A DNA stretch of 64,000 nucleotides from Dendrophyllia cribrosa (lineage: Eukaryota > Cnidaria > Anthozoa > Scleractinia > Dendrophylliidae). The notes beneath the pieces are model-generated. The model worked only from the letters and a program-made list of their open reading frames with translations, searched no databases and was not told the DNA's origin. Positions 26,198 to 37,327 of the stretch are shown in pieces (within the stretch, counting starts at the first letter, position 1; each line of letters opens with the position of its first letter). The stretch covers positions 8,341,488 through 8,405,487 of the forward strand of contig JAJLRJ010000008.1 of NCBI GenBank assembly GCA_024195265.1. Direction: 5' to 3'. The translations under genes and the position numbers were made by a program.

Positions 26198-28230
26198 AAA
26201 CAATCAATTGGACTGACTCGATGACTACACTCTGTTGGATTAAAAACGAGCGCATGTGGAAACAGTACGTTCAGCATCGTGTGGAAGAAATTCGAAATTT
26301 GACCTCCAAGGATGATTGGAGACATTGCCCGGGGGAATTGAATCCTGCGGATATACCTTCTCGTGGTTTGTCTGCTAAAGAACTTTCCACTAACACGACT
26401 TGGTGGAATGGCGCAGCATTCCTTTACCAACCAAAATCTGAATGGCCCGTAAACCAATCGACACAATCCGAAGATAAAGTTGTCCTTGAAGAAGCTGTAA
26501 AGAATCCACCAGTTCTCACGCATTCACTTGTGAATAATTCAGACGACACCCCAGAGAAGAGAATCGATCAGATAATCGACATAAGGCGCTTTCACAACTT
26601 AACAAATCTGCTCCATGTAACAGCCCTTGTTCTCAAGTTTGCAAAGAGGTTCAAGAATCAAGTACGAAACGAGAGTACAAAAGGAGAAGAAATGAGTTTA
26701 AACGCCACCGATTTAAAGGAAGCCGAGCATCTCTGGATCAAATCAGTGCAAGCATCATCGTTCACCAAGGAAATTGAATTCCTCCAGCGTAAAGATCAAA
26801 GGTCGACCCCGCCAACGTATGTCACACAGTTCGGGTTATACCTACAAGAAGGCGTTATGAGATGTAAGGGGCGATTGAACAATTCACCGTTGCCCGCAAA
26901 TTCGAGGAAACCTGTCCTAATACCTGCAAGCCATGAATTTGTTCAGCTACTGATAAGGCAGTCACACGAATCTATCCAACACAGTGGAATACGAGATACT
27001 CTAACAACGCTAAGGGAACGTTTCTGGGTGCTCCGTGGACGAGAAGCCGTCAAGAAATTTATTCGAAAATGTGTAATTTGCCGCAAGTACGAGGGAAAGC
27101 CTTATAGCGCTCTGCCGCCTAATGATCTGCCTGACGAAAGAGTATCCGAAGATCCTCCGTTTACGCATGTTGGTCTCGACTTTGTTGGTCCACTTTTCAT
27201 CGAAACCAAGAGTCCTGAAGTTGAAAGAAACGAATCGAAGAAGGTTTACATTTGTTTGTTTACCTGTGCGTCGACACGAGCTGTACACCTAGAACTATGT
27301 AGAAGCCTTAACGTTAAAGATTTCCTGCTTTCCTTCAGACGATTTGCTAGCCGAAGGGGACTACCCGCGACTCTTACATCGGATAACGCGAAAACATTCA
27401 AGTCTTCATGCAAGGAAATACGCAAGATAACACGATCAGACGAAGTATGGCGTTATCTAGTCAACCAAAGAACTTCCTGGAATTTCATCATCGAAAAGGC
27501 CCCGTGGTGGGGAGGATTTTGGGAGAGATTGGTTCGCAGTATCAAGAGACCTCTCAAGAAAGTCCTTGGCCGATCTACCCTAAATTTCGAAGAGCTCCGA
27601 ACAGTGCTTGTGGAAATTGAATCAGTAATCAATTCAAGACCCATCACATACATGTACGACGACGAAGATTCAATATCGTATCCTTTGACACCTTCTGATC
27701 TTATTTATGGTCGCCGGATCAGCTCAACGCCAAACAGCGCACATTACGAAGTCATCAGCACCTACAAGTCATTAACGAGAAGAGCTCGCCACCACAAGAG
27801 TTTACTTCAGCAGTCAACTAAGCAATGGAGAAAAGAGTACCTTACTAGTTTACGAGAGCAGTCGATTGTTGGAAACAAGGGAAACTGTGCTCGAGAGATA
27901 TCAATCGGAGATATTGTGTTGCTGAAAAACGATTCGACGACAAGATGTCATTGGAAACTTGCGAAGGTAGAAGAGCTTATTTCTGGAACTGATGGAAGGG
28001 TTCGTGCCGCTGTCGTCAAGACAACTAGCAGAGATAAACGTCCTGTTTATCTTCGAAGAGTTGTACAACATTTGATTCCCATTGAAGTGAAGGCGGTCAA
28101 TGAAGTCGCGCATTCAACGCAACCCGCTTTTGTTCAACCAGTTAGTCCAACTGTTCAAGATAACACTGGGAGACCCCGACGTACTGCAGCAGTTGTTGGA
28201 GAAATCAATAGACAATTGAACCGCTCATGA
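26194..28230 (+). pseudogene. BEL/Pao copy 1, RNase H end, integrase and C-terminal domain of pol
   Basis: This frame is -1 relative to the previous segment and overlaps it by 4 nt. It opens with the missing RNase H part (WTDSMTTLCWIKNE). The integrase has the zinc-binding H/H region with KCVICRKYEG, then the core with LDFVGPL (Asp329 counted from 26194), TSDNAKTF (Asp397) and GGFWERLV (Glu444), so all three catalytic acids are present. INSRPITY and LTPSDLIYGR mark the end of the core. The C-terminal 130 residues match the DUF5641-type domain of BEL/Pao integrases. Stop at 28228-28230, about 75 bp before LTR2. Expression would need a -1 frameshift; I see no standard slippery heptamer at the overlap. 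Confidence 0.88.
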
Positions 28231-28298
28231 ACAATTGAACATTGACTTGTTTTCTTTCACGTGAATTTTGAAAGTTTCTCCCGCAGTGAATAAACTTT

Positions 28299-28304
28299 GG
28301 GGAG
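28299..28304 (+). promoter_or_regulatory. Short polypurine tract before LTR2
   Basis: GGGGAG directly precedes TGTCAAATTC of LTR2; the same six bases precede LTR3 at 34261-34266. It is short for a plus-strand priming site but is in the right place. Confidence 0.5.
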
Positions 28305-28573
28305 TGTCAAATTCGTCTAAACACCCATGGTGGACAGTTTCGCAATCTATGTAACGAGATACTTGTTTTGTTTGTACAGTTTTAGTTGTAAGTGATTGAC
28401 ACGTGAACCTCGTGATAAGTGGTATGTACAATGTACTTTGATCAGTCCTTTTTCGAAGCGATACGTGCGAGATCGAGAGTTACGAAGTTACGAGAGGAAA
28501 TATTGTGTATATAGGGACGAATAACAGGAATTAAACGAATCAATTGAATAACGAAACGTCGCAGTTTATGACA
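28305..28573 (+). repeat. BEL/Pao LTR 2 (shared by both copies)
   Basis: 269 bp, identical by eye to LTR1. It is the 3' LTR of copy 1 and at the same time the 5' LTR of copy 2. Followed directly by the primer binding site 28574-28591. Confidence 0.93.
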
Positions 28574-28643
28574 TGGCGCCCAACGTGGGGCAAGTACAAG
28601 CGGCCCCGAAGTAAAGGACGTTCGAAATAAGGCGATCAAGACG

Positions 28644-30764
28644 ATGGCAGAAAAAGAAGCGAAAGAAAGGTTCGAGAGAGTCAAGGCGATACGAGCAGCG
28701 AATCGGGGAGTCATTACAAAGAAAATAAGCGATGTGGAAGCGATTCTCAGTGGAATTACCTTAAATGACGATCAAAGAAAGAGTTTGGAGGTTTTGGATC
28801 GATTGCTTGCAGGCAAACTTAAAACCATCGAAGAACTGGACCAGAGTGTTTTATCGCTGTGCAATGTTGATGCCATTCAAGCGGAAATTGAAGACTCCGA
28901 AAAGGTTTTGGAACGAGTTGTGGACTGCCAAAAACGAATACAAGATGCACTGCAAACGAAACACAACGGCCATGAGGGCCATCAATTGCAGATCAATTCT
29001 ACATCTGGAGCTACAAGTAATCTGGCGAAGGCTAAATTGCCAAAGTTGATTTTGCCGAAATTCCGCGGTGACATCACAAAGTGGATCAGTTTCTGTGACT
29101 CGTTTAAATCGGCCGTCCACGAAAATAAAGCAATTTCACCGGTAGATAAGTTCAATTATTTGAATTCCCTTCTCGAAGGCCCAGCATCTCGAGCAATCCA
29201 AGGATTATCATTGACCGACGCCAATTACAAATCTGCTGTCGAAATTTTACAAGAAAGGTTTGGAAGGCCTCAACAGATTATCTCGGCGCACATGGACGAA
29301 TTGCTAAAGATTCCTAACTGTTCAGGAACTGAACGTTCAACATCCTTAAGGTTCGTTTACGACCAGATTAGCGTGCATGTTCGTGGTTTGTCTTCGCTGG
29401 GTGTCGCTTCTAATGAGTATGGCTGTTTATTGATTCCGGTAATAATGGCTAAGCTTCCGAGCGAAATTCGTGTGCGCATCGCAAGAGAAACGAAAGGTTC
29501 CGTTTGGAAAATGGATGGCATTCTAGAGATCATTAAACAAGAAGTCGAAGCAAGAGAAATAAGCGAGGGAGTTAAAGTACAGGAAGAAAGAAAGCAAAAC
29601 ATGTTTCAACAACTCAGGCATCCTAAGCATCCAACCACGAGTTCATTCTTCATTGGCAAGCGAGATCAAATGAGCAACACTTCACAAACGCGTTGTGTTT
29701 ACTGCGACGACCAGCATTATTCAGCATCTTGTACTAAAGTCGTTGATCCAAGGGATCGAAGAAACATCCTAATCGAAGCGAAACGTTGTTTCAAGTGCCT
29801 GTACCCCGATCATAATGTGAAAGATTGCACGAGTTCTAAGGGCTGTCGACATTGTGGAGGTCGGCATCATCAATCAATTTGTTTTGGAATGATTCCGCAT
29901 GTACAACCACCACGACCACCATCGAACGAACTCGGGCAAATCAAGAAAGAAGAGCGTGGCGCTTCGGGAGGCACGATTACTGCAATTTCGAGTACCAAGG
30001 CCAAGGGGAGCATTTTGCTACAAACTGCTACCGCGATTGCCACAAACGAAGATGGTTCCCTATCATTACCAGTGAGAATTTTATTCGACAATGGCAGTCA
30101 GCGATCTTATGTAACCGATAATCTCAAGTCTAAGCTTTGTTTGAAACCAATGTCATCTGAGACTCTCCATTTAAATACATTTGGAGAAAACGTCTACCGA
30201 AAGCAGAGATGTCAAGTTGTTACCCTGCCCCTTCGCAACAAGCAGAACGAATACTTGGAGATCACAGCGCTTAATTTCCCTGTTATCTGTTCGCCACTAC
30301 CGAAACATGTAGACATCAACGACTATCCTCATTTACAAGGTTTAGAGCTAGCGGACAGCTCCGAAAGTCAATGCGGTATTGACATTCTCATCGGCTCGGA
30401 TCACTATTGGGACATTGTCACCGGTGAAACAATTCGTGGGCATTCTGGGCCAACGGCAATAAACAGCAAGTTTGGCTGGCTTCTCTCAGGTCCAACTAAC
30501 GTTTCCTGCTCTCCAAACGAGTCCAATGCCGTCTCAAATCTAATTATTTCTGGCGGTCCATGTTTTACCGAAGCTAACGACAACGACGAAATTGTAGACA
30601 TGTTGAAAACGTTCTGGGAAACCGAGATTACTGGAATTCGAGACGACTCCAAGATCGAACGACAGGTACCCGGTACCGATATCTCCTTCAATGGTCGTCA
30701 CTACGAGACTAAATTGCCCTGGAAGGAAGACTGTGCGCCGACCTCAAACAACTATGGTATGTAG
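28644..30764 (+). CDS. BEL/Pao copy 2, Gag-protease open frame (706 aa)
   Basis: The protein is identical to that of copy 1 (22682-24802): DUF1759, three zinc knuckles and DNGS protease, ending at the same UAG (30762-30764). The single nucleotide difference seen, G at 29081, leaves the Lys codon unchanged. Confidence 0.9.
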   Translation: MAEKEAKERFERVKAIRAANRGVITKKISDVEAILSGITLNDDQRKSLEVLDRLLAGKLKTIEELDQSVLSLCNVDAIQAEIEDSEKVLERVVDCQKRIQDALQTKHNGHEGHQLQINSTSGATSNLAKAKLPKLILPKFRGDITKWISFCDSFKSAVHENKAISPVDKFNYLNSLLEGPASRAIQGLSLTDANYKSAVEILQERFGRPQQIISAHMDELLKIPNCSGTERSTSLRFVYDQISVHVRGLSSLGVASNEYGCLLIPVIMAKLPSEIRVRIARETKGSVWKMDGILEIIKQEVEAREISEGVKVQEERKQNMFQQLRHPKHPTTSSFFIGKRDQMSNTSQTRCVYCDDQHYSASCTKVVDPRDRRNILIEAKRCFKCLYPDHNVKDCTSSKGCRHCGGRHHQSICFGMIPHVQPPRPPSNELGQIKKEERGASGGTITAISSTKAKGSILLQTATAIATNEDGSLSLPVRILFDNGSQRSYVTDNLKSKLCLKPMSSETLHLNTFGENVYRKQRCQVVTLPLRNKQNEYLEITALNFPVICSPLPKHVDINDYPHLQGLELADSSESQCGIDILIGSDHYWDIVTGETIRGHSGPTAINSKFGWLLSGPTNVSCSPNESNAVSNLIISGGPCFTEANDNDEIVDMLKTFWETEITGIRDDSKIERQVPGTDISFNGRHYETKLPWKEDCAPTSNNYGM

Positions 30765-32159
30765 GTGTCGAGACTGCGATCCCTGCATCATAAACTAAGG
30801 AACGAACCGAATTTACTGAGCGATTACGACAAGATTATTCAACAGCAATGCGAAGCCGGAATTGTCGAAAGGGTGCCGAAATCTAATTGCGCACACGAGC
30901 TGAGCGTAACGAGCGTTCATTACTCACCTCACCATGCAGTGGTTCGTCGCGATCGCGAAACAACAAAGGTACGCGTTGTTTATGATGGGTCTGCTAAATC
31001 ATCGAAGGAGGAACGATCGCTTAATGACTGCCTTGAAGTTGGTGAGAATTACATTCCGCATATTTTCGATATGCTGGCCAAATTTCGTTGGAACGCCGTC
31101 GCTCTTACCGCAGACATCGAAAAGGCATTTTTAATGGTTGGCATCAAGCAAGAAGATCGTGACATGCTCCGTTTCCTATGGTACGATGATCCGTTCGCCG
31201 CTAAACCAGAAATCGCTGAGTATCGTTTCAACCGGCTTGTTTTCGGTTTGCGACCTTCGCCTTCAATTCTGGGTGCGACAATTTCACACCACTTGAATCT
31301 GTACAAGCAGAGCGAGCCCGAGATGGCTGAGTTACTCGAGAAATCTCTGTACGTGGACGATTTACTCACTGGAGACGACAACGATGTTAGGGGCCTGGTC
31401 ATTTACAAGAAAACCAAGCAAATTATGGCCGAAGGCGGCTTTAATCTCCGTAAATGGAACTCTAATTCACGTACCCTATTAAGAGCGATCGAGAGTTGTG
31501 AAAATCCACGCGGTGAAAGCAAATCGAACCAAGAACCGACAACAGAAGATGACGAGTCATACGCCAAATCTTCGACCACTCTTGGAAGTTCCGAAGCGAA
31601 GAACGAAACGATTGTCAAAATTCTAGGATTGAACTGGGACACTGTTTCTGACGAATTTTTCTTCGATCTCAAGGATCTGTACAAATTTGGCAGCTCACTT
31701 CCGTCGACAAAGCGTTCAATCCTCAAATTGACAGCAAAGATCTTCGACCCTATTGGATTTCTAACACCTTTCACCGTTGAAATGAAAATCTTATTTCAAG
31801 AACTTTGCCTGGATAAAATCGACTGGGATAGCGAATTAACAGGAACCTTGCTTCTCACTTGGAACACTTTACTTAAAGAATTGAAATGCCTCTACAATGT
31901 ACGAATCCCGCGCTGTTATTTCCGGTCAAGTCCAATCGAAATCGAGCTTCATGGTTTCAGCGACGCCTCCAATCGTGCGTATGCCGCAGTTATTTACATG
32001 CGTTCTCTCTATCAAGATGGCCGAGTCGATGTTCGTTTGGTTGCTTCTAAGTCCAGAGTCGCACCTTTAAAGAAGCAGTCCATTCCCCGCTTGGAGTTAT
32101 TGGGAGCGGTTCTTCTCGCACGACTGGTTCAAAATTCAATTCGGCTGGAAAACAATTGA
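30765..32159 (+). pseudogene. BEL/Pao copy 2, reverse transcriptase and RNase H part of pol
   Basis: Same protein as the segment at 24803-26197, with YVDD and the first half of RNase H, opened by the same in-frame UAG and closed by the same frameshifted TGA. Confidence 0.88.
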
Positions 32160-34192
32160 AAACAATCAATTGGACTGACTCGATGACTACACTCTGTTGG
32201 ATTAAAAACGAGCGCATGTGGAAACAGTACGTTCAGCATCGTGTGGAAGAAATTCGAAATTTGACCTCCAAGGATGATTGGAGACATTGCCCGGGGGAAT
32301 TGAATCCTGCGGATATACCTTCTCGTGGTTTGTCTGCTAAAGAACTTTCCACTAACACGACTTGGTGGAATGGCGCAGCATTCCTTTACCAACCAAAATC
32401 TGAATGGCCCGTAAACCAATCGACACAATCCGAAGATAAAGTTGTCCTTGAAGAAGCTGTAAAGAATCCACCAGTTCTCACGCATTCACTTGTGAATAAT
32501 TCAGACGACACCCCAGAGAAGAGAATCGATCAGATAATCGACATAAGGCGCTTTCACAACTTAACAAATCTGCTCCATGTAACAGCCCTTGTTCTCAAGT
32601 TTGCAAAGAGGTTCAAGAATCAAGTACGAAACGAGAGTACAAAAGGAGAAGAAATGAGTTTAAACGCCACCGATTTAAAGGAAGCCGAGCATCTCTGGAT
32701 CAAATCAGTGCAAGCATCATCGTTCACCAAGGAAATTGAATTCCTCCAGCGTAAAGATCAAAGGTCGACCCCGCCAACGTATGTCACACAGTTCGGGTTA
32801 TACCTACAAGAAGGCGTTATGAGATGTAAGGGGCGATTGAACAATTCACCGTTGCCCGCAAATTCGAGGAAACCTGTCCTAATACCTGCAAGCCATGAAT
32901 TTGTTCAGCTACTGATAAGGCAGTCACACGAATCTATCCAACACAGTGGAATACGAGATACTCTAACAACGCTAAGGGAACGTTTCTGGGTGCTCCGTGG
33001 ACGAGAAGCCGTCAAGAAATTTATTCGAAAATGTGTAATTTGCCGCAAGTACGAGGGAAAGCCTTATAGCGCTCTGCCGCCTAATGATCTGCCTGACGAA
33101 AGAGTATCCGAAGATCCTCCGTTTACGCATGTTGGTCTCGACTTTGTTGGTCCACTTTTCATCGAAACCAAGAGTCCTGAAGTTGAAAGAAACGAATCGA
33201 AGAAGGTTTACATTTGTTTGTTTACCTGTGCGTCGACACGAGCTGTACACCTAGAACTATGTAGAAGCCTTAACGTTAAAGATTTCCTGCTTTCCTTCAG
33301 ACGATTTGCTAGCCGAAGGGGACTACCCGCGACTCTTACATCGGATAACGCGAAAACATTCAAGTCTTCATGCAAGGAAATACGCAAGATAACACGATCA
33401 GACGAAGTATGGCGTTATCTAGTCAACCAAAGAACTTCCTGGAATTTCATCATCGAAAAGGCCCCGTGGTGGGGAGGATTTTGGGAGAGATTGGTTCGCA
33501 GTATCAAGAGACCTCTCAAGAAAGTCCTTGGCCGATCTACCCTAAATTTCGAAGAGCTCCGAACAGTGCTTGTGGAAATTGAATCAGTAATCAATTCAAG
33601 ACCCATCACATACATGTACGACGACGAAGATTCAATATCGTATCCTTTGACACCTTCTGATCTTATTTATGGTCGCCGGATCAGCTCAACGCCAAACAGC
33701 GCACATTACGAAGTCATCAGCACCTACAAGTCATTAACGAGAAGAGCTCGCCACCACAAGAGTTTACTTCAGCAGTCAACTAAGCAATGGAGAAAAGAGT
33801 ACCTTACTAGTTTACGAGAGCAGTCGATTGTTGGAAACAAGGGAAACTGTGCTCGAGAGATATCAATCGGAGATATTGTGTTGCTGAAAAACGATTCGAC
33901 GACAAGATGTCATTGGAAACTTGCGAAGGTAGAAGAGCTTATTTCTGGAACTGATGGAAGGGTTCGTGCCGCTGTCGTCAAGACAACTAGCAGAGATAAA
34001 CGTCCTGTTTATCTTCGAAGAGTTGTACAACATTTGATTCCCATTGAAGTGAAGGCGGTCAATGAAGTCGCGCATTCAACGCAACCCGCTTTTGTTCAAC
34101 CAGTTAGTCCAACTGTTCAAGATAACACTGGGAGACCCCGACGTACTGCAGCAGTTGTTGGAGAAATCAATAGACAATTGAACCGCTCATGA
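32156..34192 (+). pseudogene. BEL/Pao copy 2, RNase H end, integrase and C-terminal domain of pol
   Basis: Same protein as 26194-28230: -1 frame relative to the preceding part, with zinc-binding region, all three integrase acids and the C-terminal domain. Sharing both pol lesions with copy 1 means the two copies descend from one already broken element. Confidence 0.88.
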
Positions 34193-34266
34193 ACAATTGA
34201 ACATTGACTTGTTTTCTTTCACGTGAATTTTGAAAGTTTCTCCCGCAGTGAATAAACTTTGGGGAG

Positions 34267-34535
34267 TGTCAAATTCGTCTAAACACCCATGGTGGACAGT
34301 TTCGCAATCTATGTAACGAGATACTTGTTTTGTTTGTACAGTTTTAGTTGTAAGTGATTGACACGTGAACCTCGTGATAAGTGGTATGTACAATGTACTT
34401 TGATCAGTCCTTTTTCGAAGCGATACGTGCGAGATCGAGAGTTACGAAGTTACGAGAGGAAATATTGTGTATATAGGGACGAATAACAGGAATTAAACGA
34501 ATCAATTGAATAACGAAACGTCGCAGTTTATGACG
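34267..34535 (+). repeat. BEL/Pao LTR 3 (3' LTR), last base altered
   Basis: Identical by eye to LTR1 and LTR2 through TTATGAC, but the final A is replaced by G, where flanking GTGCGT sequence begins. The true retroviral end and the target duplication are therefore missing on this side. Confidence 0.9.
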
Positions 34536-34577
34536 TGCGTAAATACCGTTTGCCCGCACTGCCTATGAAGTAATCTA

Positions 34578-34853
34578 TATACAGCTGTTTTGAGAAAGGT
34601 TGTCGGAAAAAAAGCGTAAAAGTGCACGCGACAATCCAGAAAGGTATTGTGGGTAGTCATCCACGCTATATCCTAAAAACTCATTTATCCCAATGGCTCG
34701 CCATTTAAGATCGCCCCTGTACGGACGAGGCATCGCGGGTTTCATGTGTTTATTGGACTTATTAAAATTCATTGATCATATCCCATATTATTTTTCGGGA
34801 TTGTCGCGTGCACTTTTACTTTTTTCCGACAACCTTTCTCAAAACAGCTGTAT
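34578..34853. mobile_element. MITE with about 58-bp inverted termini
   Basis: The left arm ACAGCTGTTTTGAGAAAGGT with TGTCGGAAAAAAAGCG and GTGCACGCGACAATCC is mirrored at the right by GGATTGTCGCGTGCAC, TTTTTTCCGACAACC and TTCTCAAAACAGCTGT. TA-rich flanks suggest a TA or TATA target. Near-identical arms suggest a young copy. Noncoding. Confidence 0.85.
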
Positions 34854-34879
34854 ATATATCGTGTATGTAGCGTAGATAT

Positions 34880-35180
34880 TCCAGGATTGCACGCAAGGCC
34901 ACGTTACAACGTGATAGGCATCCGGCACAAAATATCGTCATTTTTAAAACACCATAACCTGACACATAATTCTGTCGCATATGAAGTACAGAGATTTAAA
35001 TATGAAGTATTTGTTGAACAATACTTGCGTGCAATCCTGAACAAAAGTGTGTTTTCAGAACTATGTAAGCCTGGATCTGATCGCACTCAACACACGTCTG
35101 CTACTTCTACTCGGGGAGTCCTGTTTTTGAAAGTTTTCAAAAACACGAATTCTTCAAAATAATAATCCTTGTTTTAAAAT
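34880..35180. repeat. Unit A segment homologous to 49061-49300
   Basis: GATTGCACGC, ATAGGCATCCGGCACAAAAT, CACCATAACCTGACACATAA and CAATACTTGCGTGCAATCCT occur in the same order in both places. Ancestral 3' flank of the duplicated oxidase units. The small open frames here have no recognisable product. Confidence 0.8.
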
Positions 35181-35280
35181 AGGGATAATTATCATTTTGG
35201 TCATTTTCACATGCGGCTCGGAACGAGTTAATCGCTTTTCAAGCAAAAGGTTTTTTAGCGTAACGTTTTTATTGTATTAT

Positions 35281-35994
35281 TAAGGTTACAGTGTACCTTC
35301 AGATCGAAAATTTATTGAAATTTTTTTTTAGCGTCAAAATAAAGTTTACAGAATTAACTTTCATCCAAAAAAAAAATAGTGAAAAATAGTGAAAATTGAC
35401 GGAGAAATGACGGTATAACTTTTGTGGGCGGAGTTTGTTTATGAAGCGATATGTTTTTCTAAGCGCTGTTTTCTCAAAGTTAATTTTTCGCTTGTAGGGG
35501 ACACTTTAAAGAGCTACAACTCAAAGGGAATTTGTTCGATTTTCTTCAAATTTGGACACAAGCTAGGCTAACATATAATCAACAAAAACTTGTCGGCGAA
35601 TTTCTTATTTCCGATAACTTTTTCGTCAAGAGCCATTTCCGTGCGATCACTTCAATTTGTTTTCTCCCTTTTTCGAAAATATTCTGTAACTTTTCACTGC
35701 AATTGAATATGGGAAATCGCCGACACGTTTTTTTAGCGCTTTGTGTCCGGAAACCCGAGAACAAATCAAATCAGCAAAATACAATAATCGCTTTGAGTTA
35801 TAGCGTTTTAAAGCTGATTCGGACGTTCGAATTTAGACGTCGTAAAAAAATTTTATTACCAAATGGTTTCCTTATTTAGATAGCCAGCTCTATAAGCTTT
35901 AATTTGATATCTGGGTTTAGGTATATTAAGTGTAATCTTAAGACGCTAGAGCTGTTATACTGGAGACACCCCCGAAGGTACACTGTAACCTTAA
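35281..35994. mobile_element. 714-bp TTAA-flanked element present only in unit A
   Basis: The ends TTAAGGTTACAGTGTACCTT and AAGGTACACTGTAACCTTAA are inverted repeats carrying TTAA. Unit B at 49980-50005 runs from GTATTGTACTAT straight to AATATTACGG and lacks it. The 115-aa open frame at 35532-35879 lies wholly inside and has no known domain. Confidence 0.75.
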
Positions 35995-36305
35995 TATTAC
36001 GGAGTAAAAAAAACATCTTTTATTGATAACAAAGCTAACTAAAAAATCTTATTTTACAATTAATTTCACTTAATAACTATTCAGTCAAAGCACTATTTTC
36101 ATATTACGGAGTAATAATAATGATAATAATAATAATAATACTTTATTTGAATACTCCCCTCAGGGCTTTTCAGTATCAAATTACAATAAACAATAAACAT
36201 TTGAAAATATTAAAAATAATAATTATAATAATAATGATATAATATTTAATAATATTAGGGAATTACGGGAATGTGCATATAATCAAAATACAATCAACAT
36301 ATTTA

Positions 36306-36483
36306 GTATAACAACATACTAGTTCATTCGAGATGCTGGAAAAGAATAACAGAAATACATCTTGAAAAGGAAACACGAGGTGAACCCGTGAAATAGTTAG
36401 AATAGTATGCACTGTTAGACTATATATTCCATTGTTTTCTTTTATTTAATTTGGACTATCAAAATAAACAGAAAAAATATTTA

Positions 36484-36533
<50 letters not shown>

Positions 36534-37327
36534 GCGTGCACATGTAAAAAGGTCATAATGACAATAAAAACTACGATATCGCGTTTACATATTTACATTT
36601 TAGAGTGATTTTCCTTCACCCGTGAAGTACAGTCGACTCCCGATAGCTTGAAACTTCAAGGGAAATAGAAAAAGGTTCGAGTTAACGGGAGTTCGAGTTG
36701 CCAGGAGTTTAATAGAACAAATGACCGAAAGTAAGAGAAAAAACGGTGTTTTAATACTGTGTATTTCTGTTCATACAGTGTACATTTTAATCAAATTTTA
36801 TTGCTGCATGGAATGGAACAATACAATCAGAACGTAACGTATTAAACGTAAAACAAAGCAAAGAAGCAGGAAAAGACAAGGCACTGTAATGCGAACAGCA
36901 TCGGGCTACTGCTTTAGAGTTCATGCGATTTAGTTTTTCGAGGAATAGTTAGCTTCTGTTAATACGCCCTGACGGCTTCTCAACTTATCTGTTACTATCG
37001 ATTATCCTTGAAATGGTTCTAACGTTGGATTTGTACACTGCACTTCAAGGGACACAAGACAATTTTTCAGTTTTTGATAACTGATATTTTCTTCAATATC
37101 ATCACATCAAAAGAGCTAGAACTTGCATAAATTTCTACGTTTAACAAGCTCTTTTTTGAAAACTACCTGTAATTAATTATACTATCATTCATTTTCGGTC
37201 ATATGTCATGTTTTCACATAAATTTATTACTTTAGGACTTGTATTCTTTTGCGTTATCAAGCAGGAAAAAAATATTCTTTTTACTGCCCGTTTTCATTCA
37301 GTACGTAAAACAGTTCAGTACCAATCA
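36306..37327. other. Spacer between the duplicated units; (TA)n and dispersed repeat debris
   Basis: It holds a (TA)n run at about 36484-36534 and, near 36628, CAGTCGACTCCCGATAGC with a GGTTCGAGTTAACGGGAGTT motif that looks like a repeat end. No coding frame of interest. Confidence 0.5.

Larger units (their letters stand above)
22343..34535 (+). mobile_element. Tandem BEL/Pao LTR retrotransposon array: LTR-internal-LTR-internal-LTR
   Basis: Three 269-bp LTRs (22343, 28305 and 34267) bracket two internal regions of 5693 bp; the repeat period is 5962 bp. Order of domains: Gag (DUF1759), CCHC knuckles, aspartic protease (DUF1758), reverse transcriptase, RNase H, integrase and a C-terminal DUF5641-like segment, the BEL/Pao order. 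By eye the LTRs are identical except that LTR3 ends TGACG instead of TGACA. The only internal difference I found is A at 23119 versus G at 29081 (synonymous, Lys). Both internals share a UAG stop and a -1 frameshift in pol. No matching 5-bp target duplication flanks the array (ACATC left, TGCGT right). Confidence 0.95.
2623..36305 (+). repeat. Segmental duplication, unit A (contains DAO-A and the BEL array)
   Basis: Unit A begins just after the tRNA-Cys with a TCGGTAAATGTCCGGC-type sequence that recurs at about 38941 in unit B. Other shared landmarks: the CTTGGCCGGTGTGGCAG segment (3392 and 39065), all eight visible oxidase exons, the 3' flank with GGAATCCCAGACATTTGGGG-like sequence (22005 and 48744), and ATAGGCATCCGGCACAAAAT (34914 and 49097). 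The match fades at AATGTGC(A/G)TATAATCAAAAT (about 36270 and 50010). Insertions specific to A, chiefly the 12.2-kb BEL array and intron 7 elements, explain most of the length difference from unit B. Confidence 0.75.

Noticed and set aside
26185..26200. Programmed -1 frameshift site in BEL pol
   Set aside because: The overlap GGAAAACAATTGA has no standard X-XXY-YYZ slippery heptamer and I see no clear downstream pseudoknot; a one-base loss is simpler. Kept only as an alternative.
22343..34535. Two independent BEL insertions side by side
   Set aside because: They share the middle LTR and the same two pol lesions, and differ at a single base, which fits duplication of one element.
35532..35879. 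115-aa open frame
   Set aside because: Lies entirely inside the 714-bp element that is absent from unit B; no domain recognised.
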